The notes under the pieces are model-generated. The model was not told the DNA's origin, ran no database searches, and saw only the letters and a program-made list of their open reading frames with translations. This document shows, piece by piece, positions 35,295 through 43,121 of a stretch of 64,000 nucleotides of DNA. Source of the DNA: Streptomyces sp. SCUT-3 (GTDB taxonomy: Bacteria; Actinomycetota; Actinomycetes; Streptomycetales; Streptomycetaceae); assembly GCF_014083985.1 (NCBI RefSeq), contig NZ_CP046907.1:3018001-3082000 (forward strand), read 5' to 3'. The translations under genes were made by a program, and so were the position numbers. Within the stretch, counting starts at the first letter, position 1. Each line of letters opens with the position of its first letter.

Positions 35295-35332
35295 TCAGAG
35301 GCCCATTCACGATGATGTGAATGGGCCTCTGA
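35295..35332. terminator. 16-bp hairpin beside the 46-bp tRNA-Pro copy
   Basis: Arms TCAGAGGCCCATTCAC (35295-35310) and its exact reverse complement (35317-35332), loop GATGAT. It occupies the place of a tRNA terminator next to the repeat at 35337. Confidence 0.75.
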
Positions 35333-35336
35333 CCTG

Positions 35337-35382
35337 TGTCGGGGTGGCGGGATTTGAACCCACGACCTCTTCGTCCCGAACG
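35337..35382 (-). repeat. 46-bp attachment-site copy (3' end of tRNA-Pro)
   Basis: Identical over 46 bp to 41173-41218, which is the 3' part of tRNA-Pro(CGG) from the anticodon loop to the discriminator base and two bases beyond. This is the left boundary of the integrated element. The following 244 bp (to 35626) hold no recognisable gene. Confidence 0.95.
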
Positions 35383-35626
35383 CGATCAGAGCGTGCTTGG
35401 CCTTGATCCTGAGCACTGACCTGCGCGTGTGCAGTCCAGGACCGTCCGCTTCAGTCCGGGAAGATCGTGGTTCGGCTGCTCCGTTTGGCCCCCTGTTTGG
35501 CCCCCGGGGGCCGGGCTTCTCGGCCCTTGGAGGCGGATGGTTCTGGCCCGCCGCGTGCGCCTCTGGAGCAGGCGCTCCCAGGCTTCCCACGGACGGCGGG
35601 CCCAGGCGCGTGGCGCGCCCAGCCGG

Positions 35627-35857
35627 TTACCTACGGATGTGCACCGTGATCTGCCATCCAGCGGCAGCGGCGACGATCGCCACCCCGAGCGGTACGTTCG
35701 CGCTGAGCCCGATCACCGAGCCAGCCGCAACACAGAGGGTGGAGAATCCGATCTGAGCCCAGGCCAGTGCGCTTCCGCCGGCCTCAATAGACCCGGTCGG
35801 TGCCGTCGAGCGGTCGTGCTGTCCGCCCGGTCCTGGGGTACGTTCAACAGTGCTCAA
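35627..35857 (-). CDS. Small two-helix membrane protein of the element
   Basis: 76 aa from TTG 35857 (LSTVERTPGPGGQHDRSTAP) with CGAGGAA about nine bases upstream. The C-terminal half has two hydrophobic stretches (ALAWAQIGFSTLCVAAGSVI and LGVAIVAAAAGW) and a basic end. Resembles small membrane proteins carried by Streptomyces plasmids and integrative elements; no exact family recognised. The start is uncertain. Confidence 0.45.
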   Translation of the reverse strand: MSTVERTPGPGGQHDRSTAPTGSIEAGGSALAWAQIGFSTLCVAAGSVIGLSANVPLGVAIVAAAAGWQITVHIRR

Positions 35858-36033
35858 TGTAGAAGTTCCTCGCTTCTCTGGGGAACCGCAGGCACCAGGG
35901 CGCTGTGCTGCCAGGCTGGTGGCCCTGGCGCCTGCGTAACTGTTCGCGGCCCGGGACCCGTTACACCTCGTAAGCCCTTGCCGCTCACCACAAGGTTCCC
36001 CTCTGACTTCCGACGAGTCAGGTAGACTGTCGG

Positions 36034-36113
36034 ACGGATTGATCCTCATGGCTGCTAAGTTGACATTGAATAGATGAATATGCATGACCCAGTCAGCATG
36101 CGGATCAATCCGT
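36034..36113 (+). promoter_or_regulatory. Inverted repeats flanking the promoter of the 380-aa gene
   Basis: ACGGATTGATCC (36034-36045) and its exact reverse complement (36102-36113) are 56 bp apart. Between them is AT-rich DNA with a consensus -35 TTGACA (36060-36065) and TATGCA 13 bp later. The layout suggests a repressor binding two sites around one promoter. Confidence 0.55.
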
Positions 36114-36136
36114 AGCGCTCAAAGCGTGGGGGAAAT

Positions 36137-37279
36137 TTGCCGCCGAAGGACGGGAAGGTCGCGGTTCGACTAGAGACGCTACGTGCCCTACGGCGCGGCG
36201 AGTTGCCGGCCGTCACGGCTGAGGCGTTGCGTCTCTGGCAGGAGGGCCATCAACCAGCCGACATTCGCGTGCGGCGCGCGTACCTCCGGAACGACAAAAT
36301 CGAATCGGTAGAGGACGAGCGGAAGCCCTTGCCGATGGAGCAGCGCCCACTTGCAGCGCGCATGATCACCCCCAAGGGGGTCGCGCTGAAGCTGCACCTC
36401 ACGTTGTTGTTTGCCGCGCAGTGCTCTGCCAAGCCCGGGAAGGCGTGGAAGAACCCGTACCCCGTGGAGCCGACGCCGCAGAGTGATCACTCATGGATGG
36501 GGTTGACCGCGACCATCGCCAGATACCGCGGTCCGGGTATCCAGGGTGCCTCGGTTGCCACCAATAAACGGCGACAGGTCACAGAGGCGCTGAAGAAGTT
36601 GGAGGGGCTCAATCTGATACGCCCCACCAAGGGGCCCGGCCGGGGGCGGCAGGGATTCCACTTGTTGCACGAGAACGGGAAGAGCACGCCAGCGGCCGGA
36701 GTGCCGTATGTGGTTCCGACTGACGCCGAGCCGTTCGTGGAGGTTCCCCGGGAGTTCTTCACTGAGGGCTGGGTGCACGTCCTGACAACCAGTGAGATTG
36801 CCGCGCTCCTGATGTGGCTTGATGCTCTGAAGTACGACTGGATGACGACCGCGGACCCGTCGCTGTTCGTCACGAGGGTGACGAGCGCGGTGCGGCAGGG
36901 GGCTTACGGTCTTGGGCGAGAAGCCTATGAGACGCATCAACAGCTCGATGCATTTCAACTGTTCGATGTGCTCCGGCCCGAGAAGCGTCACGACGACGGT
37001 AAGTGGGAAGGGTTTGGCCAGGACAGTAGCGACCTGGCCTGTCACCGTGTCGCGTTGACCCCGAACGGGTTCAGTCGAGATGCCGGAGAGGTGGTTCAAG
37101 AAGTGCTGCAACGCCGGGATGCCCGGGGGGACTGGTCGCGCCCTCCGTTTGCAACCCGTCGCTACTCGAAGATTGTGCTGCGTAAACCCGAGCGCGGTCC
37201 GGACGATCAGCGCGAGGGAGGGCTGAGCGATCTCGACCTCGAACGGAAGTATGGGATGGTTGTCGACAGTTATGAGTGA
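36137..37279 (+). CDS. Unrecognised 380-aa element protein, possible winged-helix replication or control protein
   Basis: TTG 36137 follows GTGGGGGAAAT. Two winged-helix-like parts can be suspected: residues about 75-190, with RRQVTEALKKLEGLNLIRPT followed by a basic wing (KGPGRGRQGFHLL), and about 205-330, with VLTTSEIAALLMWLDAL and a helix TRVTSAVRQGAYGLG. The two-winged-helix layout recalls plasmid replication initiators, but I do not recognise a family. It is the largest intact gene of the element and lies behind the inverted-repeat promoter. Codon use is less GC-biased than in neighbouring core genes. Confidence 0.7.
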   Translation: MPPKDGKVAVRLETLRALRRGELPAVTAEALRLWQEGHQPADIRVRRAYLRNDKIESVEDERKPLPMEQRPLAARMITPKGVALKLHLTLLFAAQCSAKPGKAWKNPYPVEPTPQSDHSWMGLTATIARYRGPGIQGASVATNKRRQVTEALKKLEGLNLIRPTKGPGRGRQGFHLLHENGKSTPAAGVPYVVPTDAEPFVEVPREFFTEGWVHVLTTSEIAALLMWLDALKYDWMTTADPSLFVTRVTSAVRQGAYGLGREAYETHQQLDAFQLFDVLRPEKRHDDGKWEGFGQDSSDLACHRVALTPNGFSRDAGEVVQEVLQRRDARGDWSRPPFATRRYSKIVLRKPERGPDDQREGGLSDLDLERKYGMVVDSYE

Positions 37280-37464
37280 TGTGGCGTAGGACCCTCCACC
37301 CGCTACGGCACGCCCGGGATTGGACACCGACGGACCGGCTTTAGTGGCGGACCGCTTGCTCCCGAAGCAACTTAGGTGGGGGCACTGCCTTGGGCTGGTG
37401 TACCTCTCACCTGCATTGATGGTCCACAGACGTCCATGCTCGTCCGCCGCTGTTCGTCGGCGTT

Positions 37465-37481
37465 GTCACGCAGATAGACAC
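37465..37481. repeat. 17-bp repeat shared with the integrase 3' end
   Basis: GTCACGCAGATAGACAC occurs here and at 41095-41111, just inside the tRNA-side end of the element. It may be an integrase arm site or the scar of an earlier element end. Confidence 0.75.
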
Positions 37482-37494
37482 TCAAGGGTGCTGC

Positions 37495-37920
37495 TCAGGC
37501 CAGGGACGGCCTTGCCCCGTAGCGTTCGTAAAGCCGTCGTACCTGCTTGATCCAGAAGCTGTCCTTCTCATCCTTCGACGCACTCATGGGGAGGAGTTGA
37601 AGCTCCTTGGCGAGCTGGTAGAAGCCGGGGCCGGCATCGTTAGCGGTCAGGTAATTGACGAGAGCCGACAGCATCAGCGGGGGATCAGAGGGTGCGATCT
37701 GCTGGTCTCGTTCCACGATCAGACCGAGCAGATGTCCCATAGCCGCTCGCTCGTCGGCACGCTCAAAGTCGAAGAGCCGACAGCCAGTTCGCCGGGCCAA
37801 AGTGACGTTGAGCTCGGTGTACGAAGTGAGCTTGCCCAACTTCGCCCGCTCAACGAGGAACTCGCGCCCTGAGTCCACCAGGCAGTCCCATTCGCTGTCG
37901 TCACGGCCATATGCAGACAT
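37495..37920 (-). CDS. Hypothetical 141-aa protein
   Basis: ATG 37920 (MSAYGRDDSEWDCLVDSGRE) preceded by ACAGGGGGCGGG. Entirely soluble, with a conserved-looking core TSYTELNVTLARRTGCRLFD followed by FERADERAAMGHLLGLIVE, and a C-terminal KDSFWIKQVRRLYERYG. No recognised family. Its coding quality and ribosome site make it a real gene of the element. Confidence 0.65.
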   Translation of the reverse strand: MSAYGRDDSEWDCLVDSGREFLVERAKLGKLTSYTELNVTLARRTGCRLFDFERADERAAMGHLLGLIVERDQQIAPSDPPLMLSALVNYLTANDAGPGFYQLAKELQLLPMSASKDEKDSFWIKQVRRLYERYGARPSLA

Positions 37921-38014
37921 CCCGCCCCCTGTGTGTCGTACCGGTCCTTGCGAACGTACCCTGCTGGCCGAATGCTCACAATCACTCGATGGGCCTACCG
38001 GGCCTGCTGTTGAA

Positions 38015-38158
38015 ATGCGGGGTGTCGCAGGCGATTGTGACGGGTGTGGAGAGAAACACGCCATCTTGCTGGACGGCTACCCCTGGGGGAAGCCCGATTG
38101 GATGGGTGGCTTTGACCTGCGGTTTCGCTACTGGCGACTGCGGGAGGTCTGTCACTGA
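38015..38158 (+). pseudogene. Possible small gene or gene remnant
   Basis: 47 codons from ATG 38015 (MRGVAGDCDGCGEKHAILLD) ending WRLREVCH. The Cys-x2-Cys and the aromatic end look protein-like, but there is no clear ribosome site. It may be the tail of a decayed gene. Confidence 0.3.
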
Positions 38159-38820
38159 CGGTCGCCGTCGAGTGCCCTCGGCGAACCTCGGACGGCCCAG
38201 AGACGGCCCAGGGTTGATCACCGCGAACGGCCGATCGACCGACGACGGGCACCCTCAGTACGGCTGGCCCGAACCTCAGCCGACGACAGCCAGCTACGAC
38301 GGCGGGCGCGCCGACCGACCACGCACGCGTGTGCCTCGCTGCACCCCCACTGGCCTCAGCCACGCTGCCAGTGCCGTCGACCAGAGCAAGCCGCGTCGGT
38401 CGGGCCGTAGGAGACGCCTTCAGGTCCGCCTCATCCAAGCCCTCAGCTTGGGAAGCTGCGATCATTTGAGGGCGGCACGCACGCTGACCTCGACGAACGG
38501 TTCAGGTGCGACCTCGTCGGGCTGGGCAGCTTTCACCGTGATCCCCCGCTGTTCTCCGCTCGATCTGGTGCGCTTGTGGTGCGGCCGTGGTGTGCTCGCA
38601 GCGGTCGCCCGCCCCACTGGGTCCGTAGTTGCGGAGAGACCGGTCGTTGGCGGTGATGCCGGCTGCGGCCAAGCGCGTGACGCTCGGTGTTCGTGCTGGG
38701 CGCGGCCTCCATCCCGAGTCTGTACGGCCGCGGAGCATCGTCGCGTTCAGTAGGTGGGTTGCGTCAAAGCCCGTGCGCTGAGCCCGAGTTGTCAGTGGCG
38801 GGTGCAAGAATGCTCCGTAT
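38159..38820. other. Non-coding or decayed stretch before the IS
   Basis: 662 bp with several open frames on both strands but none with Streptomyces-like codon use or recognisable motifs. I see no gene here. Confidence 0.5.
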
Positions 38821-38835
38821 GAGCTCGTAACACGA

Positions 38836-39339
38836 TCATGAGTTGGCCTTCTTGAGGCGTCTCCAGCAGATGAGGCTGCAGGCGAGGGAGACGAAGGCGT
38901 CGTGGAGCTCGGTGCGGCGTTCCCAGCGGACGGCGAGGCGCTTGAACTGGTGGAGGAGGGCGAAGGTCTGCTCGACGACGTAGCGGAGCTTGCCCAGGCC
39001 CTTGATGTTAGGCCTGCCCTTGCGGGAGATGACCGGCAGGATCCGGCGTTTGCGCAGTTCGCGGCGGTTGGGGTTGGAGTCGTAGCCCTTGTCTCCGAGG
39101 AGGGCCTCGGGGCGCCGGCGGGGTCGGCCCGGGCGGCCGGCGACGGGTGGGACTCCGTCGACCAGGGCGAGGGTCTGGGTGACGTCGTTGACGTTGGCCG
39201 CGGTGGTGATGACCTTGAGCGGGGTGCCGCGTCCGTCGCAGATCAGGTGGTGTTTGCTGCCCGTCTTCCGCCGGTCGACCGGCGACGGACCGGTGTCGGC
39301 TCCCCCTTTTTGGCGCGGACGTGGGAACCGTCGACGCAT
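38836..39339 (-). CDS. IS5-family transposase, orfB (catalytic C-terminal part)
   Basis: The frame carries the DDE core end of the transposase: KKGGADTGPSPVDRRKTGSK after the shift, HHLICDGRGTPLKV, DKGYDSNPNRRELRKR and the glutamate in YVVEQTFALLHQFKR. The ATG at 39339 is probably not used; translation should enter by -1 slippage from orfA near 39310. The orfA-orfB fusion gives a transposase of about 270 aa, normal for the group. Confidence 0.9.
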   Translation of the reverse strand: MRRRFPRPRQKGGADTGPSPVDRRKTGSKHHLICDGRGTPLKVITTAANVNDVTQTLALVDGVPPVAGRPGRPRRRPEALLGDKGYDSNPNRRELRKRRILPVISRKGRPNIKGLGKLRYVVEQTFALLHQFKRLAVRWERRTELHDAFVSLACSLICWRRLKKANS

Positions 39340-39644
39340 GCTCTGGACCAGTCCAGCTCGCCGGCCGCGTGCAGCCTGGCGAGCAGGACGCGGTGCAGTT
39401 GGTCGAAGACTCCGGCCTGTTGCCAGCGCTCGAGGCGCCGCCAGCAGGTCTGCCCCGAGCCGAACCCCAGCTCAAGGGGGAGCAGTTGCCAGGCGATGTC
39501 GTTGTACAGGACGTAGAGGATGCCCTGCAGGCACAACCGGTCCGACACGGGCCGTGGACCGGGAGCCTTCTCGGGCCAGGATGGCAGGAGCGGCTCGATC
39601 AGCGCCCACAGGTCATCGTCCACGATCCACGGCCGGGTAGTCAC
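39243..39644 (-). CDS. IS5-family transposase, orfA (N-terminal part)
   Basis: 133 aa from 39644 (MTTRPWIVDDDLWALIEPLL). Contains the DUF4096-type N-terminal domain (GILYVLYNDIAWQLLPLELG) and the first catalytic Asp in ACVDGSHVRAKKG. On the minus strand CAAAAAGGGGG at about 39306-39317 is a slippery run; a -1 slip there restores the canonical sequence KKGGADTG. Without the shift orfA ends in a short nonsense tail. Confidence 0.9.
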   Translation of the reverse strand: MTTRPWIVDDDLWALIEPLLPSWPEKAPGPRPVSDRLCLQGILYVLYNDIAWQLLPLELGFGSGQTCWRRLERWQQAGVFDQLHRVLLARLHAAGELDWSRACVDGSHVRAKKGEPTPVRRRSTGGRRAANTT

Positions 39645-39907
39645 ACCCTCTCGAACGGCCGAATCGTCACACCGGGCACGGCCTACCAGGGCAGTTCAAC
39701 AAGATCGTGTTACGAGCTCTTAGGCCCTCCGTGCCTGGCTCCGTAACTTGGTGCGCTGCTGGAAGGCCAACTGTCTCACCTTGGACATAGGGCTGTGAGC
39801 GCGGCCCGGGTGCCGGCCGGGCTGGAGCGGGGCGGAGACAGGAGCGGCGGCCCGGTCCGCGGGCCGCGCGCGGTGAGCGGAGCGAGCCGCCTTGAGCGTG
39901 CGGCCTG

Positions 39908-41077
39908 ATGACCAAGCGTCGAAGCCGCGGTGACGGCGGCCTGCACTGGGATGAGAAGCGGCAACGGTAGATCGCCACGGCGAACCTCGGTTTCGATCCG
40001 AGTGGGAAGCGGATCGTCAAGCGGGGGAGTGGCAAGACCAAGACGGAGGCGAAGAACAAACTCAAGGAGGTGTTGCGGGACCACGAGGACGGCCTCGCGA
40101 TCGCCCCCACCAACTACACGGTCAAGGATGCGGTGACGGACTGGCTCACGTACGGCCTGGTGGGCATCGACCCCAGCACGGCCAAGACCTGTGCGCTCCT
40201 GAGCCAGACGCACGTCATCCCATCCCTCGGCGCCCGTAAGCTCCGCGACCTGAGCGCCGAAGACGTCGACCGCTGGCTTGCCGCTAAGGCGCAGGCACTC
40301 AGCACGCGCACCCTCCAGGCGATCCACTCGTGCCTGAACCGCGCGGTCAAGCGGGCCATGGCCCGGGACAAGGTGAAGCGGAACGTCGTAGAGCTGTGCT
40401 CGGTGCCCCAGGGGCAAGCCGGGCGACCCTCCAAGGCGCTCACCTTCGCCCAGGCTGAGGCCGTGCTCAAGGGCGCCGAGGGAACCTCGATGTACGCGTA
40501 CATCGTCGTCGCACTGCTGACCGGTGCCCGCACCGAGGAGCTGCGGGCGCTCACCTGGGACCACGTCTTCCTCAAGGGCAAGCCGGACGCCGACCCGCCG
40601 CAGCCTCCGCACATCGCGGTGTGGCGATCGGTCCGCCGGGGTGGGGACACCAAGACCCGGAAGTCCCGGCGCACGCTCGCTCTGCCGGCGCGCTGCGTCG
40701 AAGCCCTCTGGCAGCAGTTCGAGGATCAGGGGTGGGACCGGCTCGCCGCCGGCGACAAGTGGGAGGAACACGGGCTCGTCTTCTCCTCGGCCGTGGGCAA
40801 GCCGCTCGACGCGGCCAACGTCCGTCGTGCCTTCCGCCAGGCGCTCAAGGGCATCGACGGGATCAACGCCGATGAGTGGACTCCGAGGGAGCTGCGGCAC
40901 AGCTTCGTGTCTCTGCTGTCCGACCGGGGCGTTCCACTGGAGGAGATCTCCCGGCTCGTTGGGCACTCCGGGACGGCCGTGACCGAGGAGGTCTACCGGA
41001 AGCAGATCCGGCCCGTGATCCAGACCGGCGCCGTGGTCATGGACGGCATCTTCGGCACGCAGGAACGGCGGCCGTAG
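39908..41077 (+). pseudogene. Tyrosine recombinase (phage-type integrase) with premature amber codon
   Basis: Reading from ATG 39908 (MTKRRSRGDGGLHWDEKRQR) codon 21 is TAG (39968-39970), in a context where homologues have Trp before IATANLGFDPSG. The frame then runs intact to 41077, giving 389 residues if the stop is ignored. Catalytic features are intact: Arg in TGARTEELRALTW, RELRHSF, GHSGTAVTEEVY (His, Tyr). A product starting at GTG 40070 would be 335 aa and lack the N-terminal arm-binding region. Its 3' end lies 96 bp from the attachment site. Confidence 0.85.
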
Positions 41078-41122
41078 TCACGCGGAAAGCGGTAGTCACG
41101 CAGATAGACACGCAGGCAGAAA

Positions 41123-41162
41123 CAGGTAGGGCAGGCACTGAATTCAGTACCTGCCCTACCTG
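41123..41162. terminator. 20-bp hairpin next to tRNA-Pro, homologous to 33418-33457
   Basis: Arms pair with a single mismatch around the centre CTGAATTCAG. It lies 13 bp beyond the tRNA 3' end and probably terminates the tRNA transcript. Confidence 0.75.
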
Positions 41163-41174
41163 GTGTTTCGGCTG

Positions 41175-41248
41175 TCGGGGTGGCGGGATTTGAACCCACG
41201 ACCTCTTCGTCCCGAACGAAGCGCGCTGCCAAGCTGCGCTACACCCCG
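41175..41248 (-). tRNA. tRNA-Pro(CGG)
   Basis: 74-nt tRNA on the minus strand. Acceptor CGGGGTG pairs with CACCCCG, discriminator A. Anticodon stem CTTCG/CGAAG with loop TTCGGGA gives CGG (reads CCG). T-loop GGTTCAAATCC. Its 3' half is the integration target and was restored by the element. Confidence 0.97.
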
Positions 41249-41425
41249 GTGTCGCCGTACTGCTCCGGGTTTCCCCCGGCGACTGGACCTACTCTAGCGG
41301 ACGCATCCCCCGGAGACGAAATCCGATTCCGGGAGCGGGCCCGCCCCCCCGAAGGGCAGGTCGCGGGCCCTCCGGCCCTGGGAACCTGTCCCCCGGGGCC
41401 CGCTCCCGGTACCGGGGCCGTTCTC

Positions 41426-42367
41426 TCACGCCTCCCGGGGCACCAGGGTCAGCAGGGTGGCCTCCGGGGGGCAGGCGAAGCGCACGGGGGTGAAGCGGTT
41501 GGTGCCGCAGCCGGCGGAGACGTGCAGGTAGGACTCGTGGCCTCCGGCGTGGTGGGTGGACAGTCCCTTGACCCGGTCGGTGTCCAGGTCGCAGTTGGTC
41601 ACCAGGGCGCCGTAGAAGGGGATGCACAGCTGGCCGCCGTGGGTGTGCCCGGCGAGGATCAGCGGGTACCGGTCGGCGGTGAAGGCGTTCAGCACCCGCA
41701 GGTAGGGGGCGTGGACGACGGCCAGGGCGAGGTCCGCGTCCTCCTCGGGGCCGCCGGCCACCTCGTCGTAGCGGTCGCGCTTGATGTGCGGGTCGTCCAG
41801 GCCGGTGAGGGCGATCTCGGTGCCGTCGTCGAGCTTGAGCCGGCCGCGGGTGTTGCTCAGGCCGACCCAGCCGGCGGCGTCGAAGCCGTCCCGGACGTCC
41901 TCCCACGGGTTGCGGGGCACGTTGCGGGCCGGCTCGTTGCCGTTGGCGCCGTGCCGTCCGGTGAACCGTTCCACCAGGTACCGGCCCGGGTTGCGCAGCC
42001 GGGGGGCGTAGTAGTCGTTGGAGCCGAAGACGTAGGTGCCGGGGAACTCCATGAGGGGGCCGAGGGCGTCCAGGAGCTCGGGCACCGCCTCCGGGTCGGA
42101 GAGGTTGTCGCCGGTGTTGACCACGAAGTCGGGGCGCAGCGCGGCCAGGCTCTGCAGCCACCGCCGCTTCTTGTTCTGCCCGGAGACCAGGTGGATGTCC
42201 GAGACCTGCAGCACGCGCAGCGGCCGCATGCCCTTCGGCAGGACCGGCACCTCCACACGCCGCAGCCGGAAGGACCGGACCTCGTAGCCCGCCGCGTACG
42301 CCACGCACGCGGCGCCTACTGCGGTGATTCCCAGGGGTACTCCGAAACGCGCTCGCATGCGCCCCAT
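41426..42367 (-). CDS. Membrane-anchored metallophosphoesterase
   Basis: 313-aa calcineurin-like phosphoesterase with one N-terminal helix (FGVPLGITAVGAACVAYAAG). Metal-binding motifs in order: VSDIHLVSG (D-x-H), VNTGDNL (GD), GSNDYY (GNxD variant with Ser in place of Gly-Asn), AVVHAPY (His) and LAGHTHGGQ (GHxH). Similar to the YkuE/YaeI group; substrate unknown. Start 42367 or ATG 42358. Confidence 0.93.
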   Translation of the reverse strand: MGRMRARFGVPLGITAVGAACVAYAAGYEVRSFRLRRVEVPVLPKGMRPLRVLQVSDIHLVSGQNKKRRWLQSLAALRPDFVVNTGDNLSDPEAVPELLDALGPLMEFPGTYVFGSNDYYAPRLRNPGRYLVERFTGRHGANGNEPARNVPRNPWEDVRDGFDAAGWVGLSNTRGRLKLDDGTEIALTGLDDPHIKRDRYDEVAGGPEEDADLALAVVHAPYLRVLNAFTADRYPLILAGHTHGGQLCIPFYGALVTNCDLDTDRVKGLSTHHAGGHESYLHVSAGCGTNRFTPVRFACPPEATLLTLVPREA

Positions 42368-42436
42368 CGTCGCAGACGCCCCGCCGGGGCCAAATCCGCG
42401 CGCGTGCCGGGGCCGGGGCCTGGCAGACTCGGTGCC

Positions 42437-42901
42437 ATGACCACGCTCAAGAAGCGGCTCCAGGACGACCTGACCGCTGCCATCAAGGCGCGCGACGAGC
42501 TGCGCTCCTCGACGCTCCGGCTCACCCTGTCCGCCGTCACCAACGAGGAGGTCGCGGGCAAGACCGCCCGCGAGCTGTCCGACGACGAGGTGCAGAAGGT
42601 GATCGCCCGCGAGGCCAAGAAGCGGCGGGAGGCCGCGGAGGCGTTCGCGCAGGGCGGCCGGCCCGAGCAGGCGGAGCGCGAGCGCGCGGAGGGCGAGGTG
42701 CTCGCCGATTACCTGCCGAAGCAGCTGGACGACGCGGAGCTGGCGGAGATCGTCCGGCAGGCCGTGGCGGAGGCCGCCGCCGCGGGGGCCGAGGGGCCGC
42801 GGGCGATGGGCGCGGTGATGAAGGTCGTGAACCCGAAGGTGGCCGGGCGCGCCGAGGGCGGCCGGGTGGCGGCCGAGGTGAAGCGGCAGCTGGCCGGCTG
42901 A
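42437..42901 (+). CDS. GatB/YqeY domain-containing protein
   Basis: 154-aa helical protein from ATG 42437 (MTTLKKRLQDDLTAAIKARD). The YqeY core is complete: LRLTLSAVTNEEVAGK, AREAKKRREAAEAFAQGGRP and LADYLPKQLDDAEL. The domain resembles the tail of GatB amidotransferase and may bind tRNA. Divergent from the phosphoesterase gene. Confidence 0.93.
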   Translation: MTTLKKRLQDDLTAAIKARDELRSSTLRLTLSAVTNEEVAGKTARELSDDEVQKVIAREAKKRREAAEAFAQGGRPEQAERERAEGEVLADYLPKQLDDAELAEIVRQAVAEAAAAGAEGPRAMGAVMKVVNPKVAGRAEGGRVAAEVKRQLAG

Positions 42902-43060
42902 CGGCCCGCTGGCGACCTGCTGGCAGCCTGCTGACGGGCTCGTACTGCCGCCGGGCCCGGAGCCGCCGGACGCCGGGGCGGCGGGACGCGGGGCCCGCCG
43001 GCCGCGGGGCGGCCGCTCGTGCGACCACCGTCCGCGCGGCGGGCGCCGTGGTGCATGTGT

Positions 43061-43110
43061 GAGGACGTGAGGAGGGGCGCCCCGAACGGGGCGCCCCTCC
43101 TCACGTCCTC
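43061..43110. terminator. 23-bp perfect hairpin, bidirectional terminator
   Basis: Arms 43061-43083 and 43088-43110 with a GAAC loop, between the convergent YqeY and PBP genes and 11 bp from the PBP stop. The stretch 42902-43060 shows no gene. Confidence 0.9.
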
Positions 43111-43121
43111 ATGCTCTCCGG

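Larger units (their letters stand above)
38821..39719 (-). mobile_element. IS5-family insertion sequence, 899 bp
   Basis: Bounded by perfect 17-bp terminal inverted repeats, GAGCTCGTAACACGATC at 38821-38837 and its reverse complement at 39703-39719. It encodes a two-frame DDE transposase on the minus strand. Flanks (TAT before, TTA after) give no clear target duplication. Confidence 0.92.
35337..41218. mobile_element. Decayed integrative element in tRNA-Pro(CGG)
   Basis: A 5.9-kb segment bounded by 46-bp direct repeats of the tRNA 3' end, with a tyrosine recombinase gene next to the tRNA-side repeat, as in actinomycete integrative elements. It lacks a TraB-type transfer gene or a recognisable replicase or excisionase, and contains an IS. 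The part 35.8-37.9 kb is visibly lower in GC than the flanking core genome. Confidence 0.85.

Noticed and set aside
35397-35756. Plus-strand frame just inside the left attachment copy
   Set aside because: Composition is random-like and it runs antisense to a better supported small membrane protein with a ribosome site.
37911-38753. 280-codon plus-strand frame and overlapping minus-strand frame before the IS
   Set aside because: Neither has a ribosome site, third-position GC bias or any recognisable domain; treated as non-coding or decayed.
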